Shown here: positions 23,501 through 32,005 of the stretch, one piece after another | Layout: each line of letters starts with the position of its first letter | Numbering within the stretch: position 1 is the stretch's first letter | Assembly: GCA_000226015.1 (NCBI GenBank) | Contig: JH153968.1 | Coordinates: 45,150 to 109,149, forward strand | Reading direction: 5' to 3' | DNA from: Mnemiopsis leidyi | Lineage: Eukaryota > Ctenophora > Tentaculata > Lobata > Bolinopsidae | Length of the DNA stretch: 64,000 nt | Translations under genes and position numbers: made by a program | Notes under the pieces: generated by a model | Told to the model about the DNA's origin: nothing | The model's database searches: none | The model's input: only the letters and a program-made list of their open reading frames with translations

Positions 23501-24139
23501 TAGATTCACCGAGGTTTTGGATACCTACTGAGTACTGATAAAAAGAATTTTCCGTTTTTCCACTCTTTCACTCGTTTTCTCACAGTTTGGATTGTCGAAC
23601 GGAGTCCTCCTATACACTCCACATCAAAGGACTCAAACACACCAAGAAAGTAACTGCTCTGACTGACGCGGCTGAGATAGCTTTGAATAAGACAGACTGT
23701 GGCAAAAGTGGGGTGAGTTATGTTACTAACTGTGTTTTTTGTCCAGATTGCTAGTTTCTTTAGTTTTCTGAGCTGATATCAATGTCGATTTTTTTTCTGT
23801 CGGCCAAGAAACTGTTGTCCGGTGACGTGTTGTTTTCCCATTTCATCCTGGATCATTGCCTATCCTGACTTGACCATCCCCAAACTATCCCCACTGACAT
23901 GAGGTCATGCACAGGTCAGACAAAACCTGTCCTGCCCGAAGTGTCAGGTCCATTGCAAGAGTGCGATCAACTACGAGCAGCACTGCGCCAGTGCACAGCA
24001 CAAAGCCAACATGGCGCTGATACAGTTTCCTGTGGCCCATGATCGTGGGGACAAGTACAGAGAGTGGAAGTTTAACGCTGATCGAGGGAGAGGGACTAGA
24101 GGGGGCAGGTCGAGCAGTAGAGGAGGATCCTGGAGATAG
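17556..24139 (+). CDS. Eleven-finger U1/JAZ-type C2H2 protein
   Basis: Sixteen exons assembled by splice sites: 17556-18278, 18410-18547, 19002-19166, 19353-19517, 19740-19979, 20126-20212, 20454-20572, 20724-20844, 21086-21248 (start less certain), 21490-21651, 21811-21899 (alternative end), 22674-22735, 22859-22984, 23250-23479, 23586-23712 and 23915-24139. The long form is 950 residues, the short form 723. The N-terminus has a 13-proline run and a Gln/Asn/Ser/Tyr-rich low-complexity region with a duplicated NFNWNPNLPLSISG block. Then come eleven fingers, all exactly C-x2-C-x12-H-x5-H, the spacing of U1-type/JAZ fingers that bind dsRNA or RNA in ZNF346 and ZFR. The C-terminus is RG-rich. 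Two fingers are completed only by splicing between exons, which supports the model. No DZF domain is seen, so it is not a plain ZFR. A role in RNA binding is inferred. Confidence 0.85.
20247..20382. repeat. 20-bp AT-rich minisatellite in an intron
   Basis: Seven or eight copies of a unit like AAACTTAAATACTTTTTA lie in the intron after the sixth exon of the zinc-finger gene. The array does not include the splice sites. Confidence 0.85.
21811..21899 (+). other. Alternative terminal exon of the zinc-finger gene
   Basis: After the donor at 21652 (phase 1), an acceptor at 21810 opens an exon encoding a Lys-rich tail (NPKKNN, then a six-lysine run, then RALRIQDYLNGF) and a stop at 21897-21899. The exon at 22674 begins in the same phase. 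Either can therefore follow exon 10, giving a seven-finger or an eleven-finger protein. Confidence 0.65.
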
Positions 24140-24995
24140 GACTGATGTTAGAGTTTTTTGTTTCTTGTTTTTGCTTTAGATCTTGGGTACAGGCTTCTGC
24201 AGGGCAAGCTTTGTAGTTTGGCACTACGGTACGTCACTAACCACATCTGTCCTCACTATAAAACATAGATCTTTATCTATTATCCTTTTTAAAACTTCAA
24301 AGCATTTTCATGGGGCCATTCTAGATTATATGACTTTTTCATCAACTTTTCAAGTTTCCCCCAAATATCCTTTGGTAATCAACTATGTGGCATGTGCCTG
24401 TGTGATTTCTAATGGAGCTACGCAACTGGTGCTCAGCAGCTGTCATGCAAGCAGATGAGCTACCTGCCCGGCTGTTTAGGTCAAATAAGGGTTTTTTCTC
24501 ATTTCTCTTTTCTTTCATTGTGCATTGCCTCAGATTTCCGGTGCGATATTGAACTGTCTAATATAGGTTTTATCTCCAATCGTAGATTTTGCCAACAGCT
24601 ACCGAAGCTATATTACGCTATACGCTGTGTTTAATCGTTTACAAATCATATATTTGAAATTCTAAATATATTTTTCATTGTAATATACATCTCACTGTCG
24701 TGTCGATATAAATTTTAATGTGCAATATTGAATTCTTATAGTTAGGATTAGTATTTGAACCAAAAAATTTGGTTAGTTACTTTGCACAGTGCTGAAGTAT
24801 GTACATATAATGAAATGCGAATTAAACAAATAAGCTCATATTATCGTTTTTGCAGGTCAAATGACAAAAAAATTCTCTCAAAGTCTTCTGCCGTTATCAT
24901 AAAACTCCGTATTCTTCGAGCGGAGTGCTGATGAATAAGGGTGCAGCTCAGCTAACAGCCTAGCTTTTAGCTCTGTCGCTTTTGTAGAAGGGGGA
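24140..24995. other. Intergenic region and leader of BTB gene A
   Basis: AT-rich spacer. A TTTTTGCAG acceptor ends at 24855. The leader after it carries two short uORFs (24861-24902, 13 codons; 24931-24963, 10 codons) before the main ATG 24996. Confidence 0.55.
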
Positions 24996-27383
24996 ATGTC
25001 ACAAATCGACTTGAATCAGACAAAGCCAAATGTCAACATATCCAAGGGACATGGACTAGGGGATTGTTCAATTTTTACCCAAAATTCGGATAGCGAGAGC
25101 TCCAAGAATCAATCTCAATCTTGCCCTAAAGAAGAGTACGAAGAAGTTTCTAATAGCTCCATAGAAAAGTGTGGACGTACGGAAAAGTCTGAAAAATCCC
25201 AGTCTCAACGAACCAATAACGACCGTGGTAGAAATAGGGGCGGTGGAAGGAGAGGTGATGGAAGCAGAAGAGGTCAAGAAAAAAATAAAAAACACTCAGT
25301 TTCTTCTTCCGGCTGTGCTGATGAAAGTGAATCGCCTAAAAATGAGACTTGCTCTTCTCAGTTTCGAAATGATAATTCGAAGCAAGCAAGAGATAACCAT
25401 AGGGGAGGCGGCTATAACCGACGTAGAGATGGTCAATGGAAAGCTCATCGAGAAAAATCAGTTCCAGCTAACCGACCAGTTCGGCAAAATTCGTCTACGA
25501 TGTCTATGGAGTATCCTTTCTATTACTCACCGGTGCTGTCAAACAATAATTTGTCACCACGTATGCATCAAAACATGCCGCCACATATGTCACAAAACAT
25601 GCCACCTCAAATGTTACAAAACATGCCACCACATATGTCACAAAACATGCCACAACGCATGCAGACCAACATGCCGCCACATATGTCACAAAACATGCCA
25701 CCTCAAATGCCAACACATATGTCACAAAACATGCCACAACGCATGCAGAACAACATGCGAGCACATATGCAACAAAAAATGCCACAAAATATGTCACAAC
25801 GCAACATGCCACATTATATGCAACAAAACATGCCACAACGCATGCAGAACAACATTCGACCACATATGCAACAAAACATGCACCAACGCATGCAGAACAA
25901 CATGCCACCACACAACAAGCCACAGCAGGCTGTGCACCATTCTTCTCATAAAGAAAAAAAGGCTAATTTTATTTCTTCTAAAGATCCCACACGAAAAAAA
26001 GTATCGAAATCGAAGGTCAACCCAGATTCAGTGAACGATAAAAAGGAAAGACCATTACCGTCTAGAGAGAATGCAGGAAAGGATCATCAGAAAGTTACTG
26101 ATTCCCAAACCACTTCAGAGAATGACCATGCCGGAACAACAAAAATCGACCAGAAGGAAAAAGAAAATAAGAAAGATAGCCCACCTGCATCACCTGCATC
26201 ACCTGCATCACCTGCATCACCTGCATCACCTGTTATCAAATCTAACCAGGGTTTGGACAGTGCAACAACGGACACTACTGCTAAGATCCAATCTGCCTTA
26301 AAAATGGAGGAGCTGGGTCCCTCGCAAGGAGATCAATGTGTCAGCTTTAATAGTGAGCTTTCACTGGATGAAATTTGTCATGAACTTAAAATAAAAGATG
26401 ATCGGGAGAGACTTTCTGTGCCTCTTCAAAGAACCTTGTCTTTGACAATGCAGCATGAACCCAAGCTGGCTACTGACATGGTTCCTATGAACTTTGGAAT
26501 AGAGCTGCTAGATTCTGCTGTTCACAACAACATCGATCTGTTAGCCGATGGAGGAGCCGTGATACGAGCTAACTCAGTGATTTTGTCCTGTAACAGTCCA
26601 GTTTTACACCGCATGACGACATCTCTAGAACTTCAGGAGATCGATATGAAGGAATTTAGCGAAAAATCCGTGCGAATTTTTGTTGAGGCTGCCTACACGG
26701 GAAAGTTACCTGACATTCCTTCGGACATATTTAGAGACCTCCACAAGATATCTCACGCATTTCAAGTTGGTTGGTTGAGTAAGAGTTGCTTCGCTATGTT
26801 TACTGAATTTTCCCTCAAGATAGATGAATTTCTACCTCCGTTTATTGAACAGGTTTTCATGTTTGAAGAAGCGGCGTACGTTATGTCTAAAATTAAACTA
26901 ACACACTTTCGAGACTTGGCGATCGCAAAGATTCAATCGTACGAATTCGGCAGGAAAATATTCATCCTAAACTACCTTAAGGATCTTTCTTCGTTATCGG
27001 CATGCCATCTGGACATGATTGTACTACTGGCTGGTTCTGATATTGACTTGATTGTTGACCCGATGAAAGACCTTCTCGTCAAGCAATCTGTACAGAAAGG
27101 AACAGTGCTATCAGATGAGTGCAAGTATCTCCTGAATAAATGTGATCTGTCTCCCTGTCGTAGATACAACAGAAAACTATTTGAGCAGTTGTTTGACGTG
27201 CTTCAAGACCTTGCAGGAGATTCCAGTGAGGATATGAAGTGGGTGTTAGAACTTCACAGAAAATCGGCTTATACATGTGAGGAAACATTAAAGGAGGAAG
27301 AGGATGCCAGAGAGGACAAAAATTCAAGTTCAGGGAATGATGGTCAAACTATAAAAAAAAGCACATGGTTTTGGCGAAAGTAA
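24996..27383 (+). CDS. RG-rich, Met/Pro-repeat BTB protein A
   Basis: Single-exon gene of 795 residues. Residues about 75-155 are Arg/Gly-rich with RGG-like motifs (RGRNRGGGRRGDGSRRG, HRGGGYNRRR), typical of RNA-binding disordered regions. Residues about 185-310 are Met/Pro/Gln/His repeats of the NMPPHMSQ type. A Ser-Pro-Ala repeat (about 395-412) and a Lys-rich linker follow. A BTB domain (about 494-605; NFGIELLDS, RANSVILSCNSPVL, FVEAAYTGKL, FRDLHKISHAFQVGWL) and a BACK-like helical region end in TWFWRK. The combination of an RGG-type disordered region with a C-terminal BTB is not one I know by name. It is the sister of the gene at 28122 and the more distant relative of 11247. AATAAA is at 27883. 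Confidence 0.85.
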   Translation: MSQIDLNQTKPNVNISKGHGLGDCSIFTQNSDSESSKNQSQSCPKEEYEEVSNSSIEKCGRTEKSEKSQSQRTNNDRGRNRGGGRRGDGSRRGQEKNKKHSVSSSGCADESESPKNETCSSQFRNDNSKQARDNHRGGGYNRRRDGQWKAHREKSVPANRPVRQNSSTMSMEYPFYYSPVLSNNNLSPRMHQNMPPHMSQNMPPQMLQNMPPHMSQNMPQRMQTNMPPHMSQNMPPQMPTHMSQNMPQRMQNNMRAHMQQKMPQNMSQRNMPHYMQQNMPQRMQNNIRPHMQQNMHQRMQNNMPPHNKPQQAVHHSSHKEKKANFISSKDPTRKKVSKSKVNPDSVNDKKERPLPSRENAGKDHQKVTDSQTTSENDHAGTTKIDQKEKENKKDSPPASPASPASPASPASPVIKSNQGLDSATTDTTAKIQSALKMEELGPSQGDQCVSFNSELSLDEICHELKIKDDRERLSVPLQRTLSLTMQHEPKLATDMVPMNFGIELLDSAVHNNIDLLADGGAVIRANSVILSCNSPVLHRMTTSLELQEIDMKEFSEKSVRIFVEAAYTGKLPDIPSDIFRDLHKISHAFQVGWLSKSCFAMFTEFSLKIDEFLPPFIEQVFMFEEAAYVMSKIKLTHFRDLAIAKIQSYEFGRKIFILNYLKDLSSLSACHLDMIVLLAGSDIDLIVDPMKDLLVKQSVQKGTVLSDECKYLLNKCDLSPCRRYNRKLFEQLFDVLQDLAGDSSEDMKWVLELHRKSAYTCEETLKEEEDAREDKNSSSGNDGQTIKKSTWFWRK
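25561..25917 (+). repeat. Degenerate coding repeat (Met-Pro-Gln-His)
   Basis: Repeats of 12, 15 and 21 bases built on AACATGCCACC.CATATGTCACAA encode N-M-P-x-H-M-x-Q strings. They leave long open frames on other frames of both strands (for example a Cys/His-rich one), which are by-products. Confidence 0.85.
26183..26230 (+). repeat. 9-bp coding microsatellite (Ser-Pro-Ala)
   Basis: Five copies of CCTGCATCA, encoding Pro-Ala-Ser, lie in the linker of BTB protein A. The repeat is likely polymorphic in length. Confidence 0.9.
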
Positions 27384-28121
27384 AACGCTTTTGTTTTTCT
27401 AATTATATTTTTGGTTTAACTTGAAAGGGGGTGAGGATACGGCAATGATTATTTTCATAATAAGGCAATCATCATAACCTTCACAGTGAATAGCCTACCG
27501 AAGTTGACCATTCATATTGGAATGACACCACGAGATTTTTTTAATGGACCAAATTGGACATTTCTCCCCTCAAAATAGTCTAAAAATGGTACGAAGTGGA
27601 CAGTTACTTATGTTTCAAGAAGATTGAGTGATCCTGTAGATTATAAAACTGACATTATGGCGTGGGCGATTTTTTACGGTTTTAATTATGTTCAATATGA
27701 TCTGACAATTTATTTGTTTTCTACTGATTTAAATTTGTATTTTTGTTAATATCAGTACCTATTGATCTACCATCTAGAAATAATCTTAACGCTTAACTGA
27801 CACTGATCACGTGATGATATTTTGAATAATTTATTAAAGACGTGTGTTTAGTGCTGTTTGTATTTCATTTTTGTTGTTGTAGAATAAATTGTTTTACGGT
27901 TTGCCAAAATTGTGGTTTATCAATATACATCGTTTATTGATTTATCAATCTATAAATTAAGACTTAGTATATTGTGACTTATCGCTTGATCAGTTTGTCG
28001 CTTAATTGATTCATGACTCATCGCTTCTTTCAGGAAACATGTCAAAAAGAGATTCACAACATTTTTTCTCTCGCTGAAAAATGCTCATTTCTCAACGACG
28101 AAGCAGTATCGAAACGTTCTG
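27384..28121. other. Intergenic region and leader of BTB gene B
   Basis: 3' UTR and spacer. A TTCTTTCAG acceptor ends at 28033. The leader holds uORFs at 28039-28077 (12 codons) and 28081-28122 (13 codons). The second stop codon TGA shares its last base with the main ATG (TGATG). Confidence 0.6.
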
Positions 28122-30362
28122 ATGAAAATAAGTCTACTAGGCCATTTATTTGATCTCAGATCAGACACTTGTCTTAAATGCGGAGTAAGTTACAAGATTT
28201 GTAATAATCATGCATGTGTTAATAATATAGGGGGACAAAGTAATGCATTTTTGGCTGAGAATACTGATGAGCCTCAGCCTCGCTCCGTCTATGAAAGGCG
28301 AGGAAGAGGAGATAGAGGATGGCGAGGAAACAATTTAAAGTCTTCTATTTTTAAAACACCTGATCTTTCTGTTGCGAGTGAATTACCCAAAAATCGAGCC
28401 AGCCTGCCTCAATCAAGTCATGAGAATATGAATCGTGAAAAAGTAAACAGAAGGGGCCGGGGACGAGGTCCACGACAAGACGATCAGTGCCAAGTAAATC
28501 GAAGACATGATCATGATAAATCCATGAAGGCGTTTGATCCTTCTTTGTACTACACACCGGTTTTTCAAGTTCCTACTCCAGACTATTCGGTGATAAGATC
28601 ACCTCCCTCTAGCAATGTCTCAGTATTACAAGGGTTATCTAAGTTATGTCCTGATGGTAATGATATTTTCAACCCCTTCGTTCACCCTCCTTCGGTAGAA
28701 CTTTTAAATCATCAACAGGAGTTGTCCCATACTAATCAAATCTATCAAGGAACGACCTTCAATTACCCTGATAAATCAAAACAAGACACTGTCCCCAAAA
28801 TTTTATCCGCGATGCAGATCCCAATTGCTGAAAATGGTCAAGCGCCAATATATTATAGGTTACAACCATCCGATTCGGGTGAAACTGCGGATGAGGTAAA
28901 CGGTGGCCAATCCACAGTAGTACAAGGAAAGGCTGGAGGTGTAACTCCAGTAATCAAAAGCAAAAAGAAAGGGAAGAATAAAAAGAAGCAAGTTTTAGTA
29001 GTGCCAACTAATGAAGAGCTAAATCCAGTTACATTAGCTATGGAGATTGATTTGGAAAACAAGCAAGAAGAAATCCGACCCGAACATCACCTCAGAAAGC
29101 CCGAAGTTCATCAGGGAAATCTATTTCAATCGATCCCTGTTCAGAAGGAAACTGTTATCTCAGAGGTTAAATGCGAAAGAAAATCAAAGAAAGGAGAGGA
29201 ACCTGTACTACCAGCCTCAACGAACAAAATACTAAATTCAGATTGGGTGGACATTAAACCGTTGAGGAGTCCATGCCCTTCTTTGAAGTTGGAACCAGAT
29301 GAAAATATAGACCACCCCCTACAAGAGAACGACGAAAGCGTTTCAAGCAAGACACTGCGTGGTCTAACCCTAAAGGAAAATCAGAGAAGACTTTCCGTTT
29401 CACTTCATAAGATGTTAACTTTAACATCACAGCATAAACCAATATTGGTAACTGCTACTGACATGGTTCCTATGAACTTTGGAATAGAGCTGCTAGATTC
29501 TGCTGTTCACAACAACATCGATCTGTTAGCCGATGGAGGAGTCGTGATACGAGCTAACTCAGTGATTTTGTCCTGTAACAGTCCAGTTTTACACCGCATG
29601 ACGACATCTCTAGAACTTCAGGAGATCGATATGAAGGAATTTAGCGAAAAATCCGTGCGAGTTTTTGTTGAGGCTGCCTACACTGGAAAGTTACCTGACA
29701 TTCCTTCGGACATATTTAGAGACCTCCACAAGATATCTCACGCATTCCAAGTTGGTTGGTTGAGTGAAAGCTGCTTCGCTATGTTCACTGAATTTTCCCA
29801 CCAGATAGATGAAATTGTACCGCTATACTTAGAACAGGTTTATTTATTTGAAGAAGCTGCTTACGTCCTATCAAAACTGAAACTTGTCCATTTTCGGGAT
29901 TTGGCGATTGTGAGAATTCAATCAAGCGAGTCTGGCAAGAAAGTGTTTATCAAGAAATATTTGAAAGGTCTTACTACACTTTCAGCTTGCCATCTCGACA
30001 TGATTGTTCTGTTAGCTAGCTCTGATATTGACATGATTGTTGACCCGTTGAAAGAACTTCTTGTTCAGCAGTTAGGTGTGAAAGGAACGGCGATATCAGA
30101 TGAGTGCAAGTATCTCCTGAATAAATGTGATCTGTCTCCCTGCCGTAGATACAACAGCAAACTATTTGAGCAGTTGTTTGACGTGCTTCAAGACCTTGCG
30201 GTAGATTCGAGTGAGGATATGAAGTGGGTGTTAGAACTCCACAGAAAATCGGCGAAAAATTCGGAAGAGGTGGAGAAGGTCGTTATGGATCAGGAGAAGA
30301 CTGCTAAGGAGGGAAACGAAGCTAAAATTTCAACGAAAAATAAATGGTTTTGGCAGAAGTGA
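28122..30362 (+). CDS. RG-rich BTB protein B
   Basis: Single-exon gene of 746 residues, paralogous to the gene at 24996. It has RG motifs at about 60-75 (RRGRGDRGWRGN) and 108-118 (RRGRGRG). It shares the short block YYTPVF with YYSPVL of A, but lacks A's Met/Pro repeats. The middle is Lys/Glu-rich with low similarity to A. The BTB domain (about 447-560) is almost identical to A even at silent sites, followed by a diverged segment and a second near-identical block to the end (WFWQK versus WFWRK). The frame upstream of ATG 28122 is open but has no ATG back to the acceptor at 28033, so the start depends on this ATG or on an upstream exon not found. Confidence 0.85.
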   Translation: MKISLLGHLFDLRSDTCLKCGVSYKICNNHACVNNIGGQSNAFLAENTDEPQPRSVYERRGRGDRGWRGNNLKSSIFKTPDLSVASELPKNRASLPQSSHENMNREKVNRRGRGRGPRQDDQCQVNRRHDHDKSMKAFDPSLYYTPVFQVPTPDYSVIRSPPSSNVSVLQGLSKLCPDGNDIFNPFVHPPSVELLNHQQELSHTNQIYQGTTFNYPDKSKQDTVPKILSAMQIPIAENGQAPIYYRLQPSDSGETADEVNGGQSTVVQGKAGGVTPVIKSKKKGKNKKKQVLVVPTNEELNPVTLAMEIDLENKQEEIRPEHHLRKPEVHQGNLFQSIPVQKETVISEVKCERKSKKGEEPVLPASTNKILNSDWVDIKPLRSPCPSLKLEPDENIDHPLQENDESVSSKTLRGLTLKENQRRLSVSLHKMLTLTSQHKPILVTATDMVPMNFGIELLDSAVHNNIDLLADGGVVIRANSVILSCNSPVLHRMTTSLELQEIDMKEFSEKSVRVFVEAAYTGKLPDIPSDIFRDLHKISHAFQVGWLSESCFAMFTEFSHQIDEIVPLYLEQVYLFEEAAYVLSKLKLVHFRDLAIVRIQSSESGKKVFIKKYLKGLTTLSACHLDMIVLLASSDIDMIVDPLKELLVQQLGVKGTAISDECKYLLNKCDLSPCRRYNSKLFEQLFDVLQDLAVDSSEDMKWVLELHRKSAKNSEEVEKVVMDQEKTAKEGNEAKISTKNKWFWQK

Positions 30363-32005
30363 GGAAGGATCAGTAGATCCCTGGTCAGGCACGATTGTGC
30401 GAGATATTTTGCAGTCTTGCACACGTAAGACCGCGCGGGAGACTCGCACAATGGGCGGATCCTGCGTTGTGTTGCTGATAGAAATGAATTGGATTTGGAG
30501 TTTCTTTTCTTGTGTGCGGGGTCTATAATCTCCGTGTTTGTTTGAGTTATTTTACATTTTAAGAAACGTGATGTATATTAATGCTAACAAATTTTTATAG
30601 AATTTTGATAACTAGTTGATGATTTTTAATGATTTTATATTCCCTATAATGGAAGAGAAAGCTTTATTGAACAGTGATTTGTATCAAATTTAATTGTACG
30701 TGTAATTTCAAATTTAATTTCAATTCATTTATTGGTGATGTAATGTGTTTCCTTCTAATTTTCATTGTAAATGAGCCCAATCACAATGACCGATGTCTAA
30801 ATCTGCTACGTCTTAGTTTTTATTCTAAAAATAGTAAGTGAATCTTATTCCTTATAAGAGCCGCTATTGATCAGCTTACAGTGTATTTTGCAGGTAAGAT
30901 GAAAGCCATATGTATTAAGCTACCGGCTACGTTCACATGGTTTCTAACGCAATGAAAGTCAAATCTGCTTCATCTTAGTTTCAACCATAATTTCCAGTTT
31001 CCACGATAAGTTACCTCGGTAGTCGATTTTTGGACAACATCTTCATGTTTGACTCTGTAGAAGCGGCATGTTGCAACTGAATTGTCGGGTTGTTTGACAT
31101 CGCTTTTACAAATATTCAATTCATCGTGACTGGAGGAAAATGTCATGCGAGAAATAATTCGAAAGTATCGCCGTATTATCTGACTGCTATCTTGATACTA
31201 TTGGCCAGAACTGACATTGACCTGGTTGTCAATATAATCTTGCAGATATGATAGAAGTGAGAGTCAAGAGGGGCAGTGATTTCTGAAATACTGAATTAAT
31301 CTGTCTCTGTGTCGCGAGGGTTCATCTTGTGTTCCACAGAACTTGGCACTGGTTGCTTTATAGATTTGTTTATTGCAGCTGCTACAGGTTGACAGGAAAA
31401 TTACAGGAAGGAACCATTAACCGAAAAAGGCTCAGAACAATCAGAGGAACAAGAGGAAGTGAGCGGAACATTAAGTCTGCTTGCGATGTTTGAAATTTTC
31501 ATAAGTAGCAGTCGGATTTAAAGGAATAAAGTTGTAAAGATACTTAAATTATTAATTAATTTTTTTCACTAATAAACTTTTTAGTGAAACCAACTCTGAT
31601 AATCCCATTTGTATTTATTTCCTTTTTTCAACTTTGAATTACTTAAAGCAAGCTTATAATGCACTCTAATTATTGCTTTGTTTGAATTAAATTCTATTAG
31701 TATTTTGCTGTATATTCACGGGGCGCTTGACTTTTGAACTTAAATGCATTTTGACAACTGTTACTAGCAATTGTTAACAATTGTATCTTAAATCAAAATT
31801 GATTTTAAGAATGAAACGTAAAAAATGAAAGCATACTTAGTAAGATTCTGACTTTTTCAAGGAGAATACCTGCAGTAAAGTTTTTTGCGTTACAATTAAC
31901 AAATACGTTATCATCAATACAGTTCCAATACAGTTCACAATTGGAACACAGATCAGATTTGAATACATATGCTATAAAAATCGTAATTTCACCATTTTCC
32001 CTAGA
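30363..32005. other. Intergenic region with hairpin and BTB relic
   Basis: A perfect 10-bp stem (30394-30403 with 30443-30452) lies just after the stop of BTB protein B. A decayed BTB copy follows (separate entry), with an AATAAA at 31525. The rest is AT-rich. It ends in TTTTCCCTAG one base before the LAS1L start. Confidence 0.6.
30885..31345 (+). pseudogene. Decayed third copy of the RG-BTB family
   Basis: Sequence from about 31036 to 31345 aligns, with many substitutions, stops and small gaps, to the BACK-like part of the gene at 24996 (about 26847-27180). Shared anchors are TTCATGTTTGA, GAAGCGGC, the GACATTGAC..GGTTGT block and AATCTGTCTC. Upstream, TTTTGCAGGTAAGATGA at about 30887-30903 resembles the leader acceptor of gene A (TTTTTGCAGGTCAAATGA). 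That places leader and BACK remnants only about 140 bases apart, so the RG region and BTB domain are deleted. No open frame is left. Confidence 0.7.

Noticed and set aside
25171-26034. 287-codon frame with many Cys/His inside BTB gene A, and a 139-codon frame on the minus strand
   Set aside because: Both are alternate readings of the Met/Pro/His coding repeat; the main frame has the BTB domain and paralogue support.
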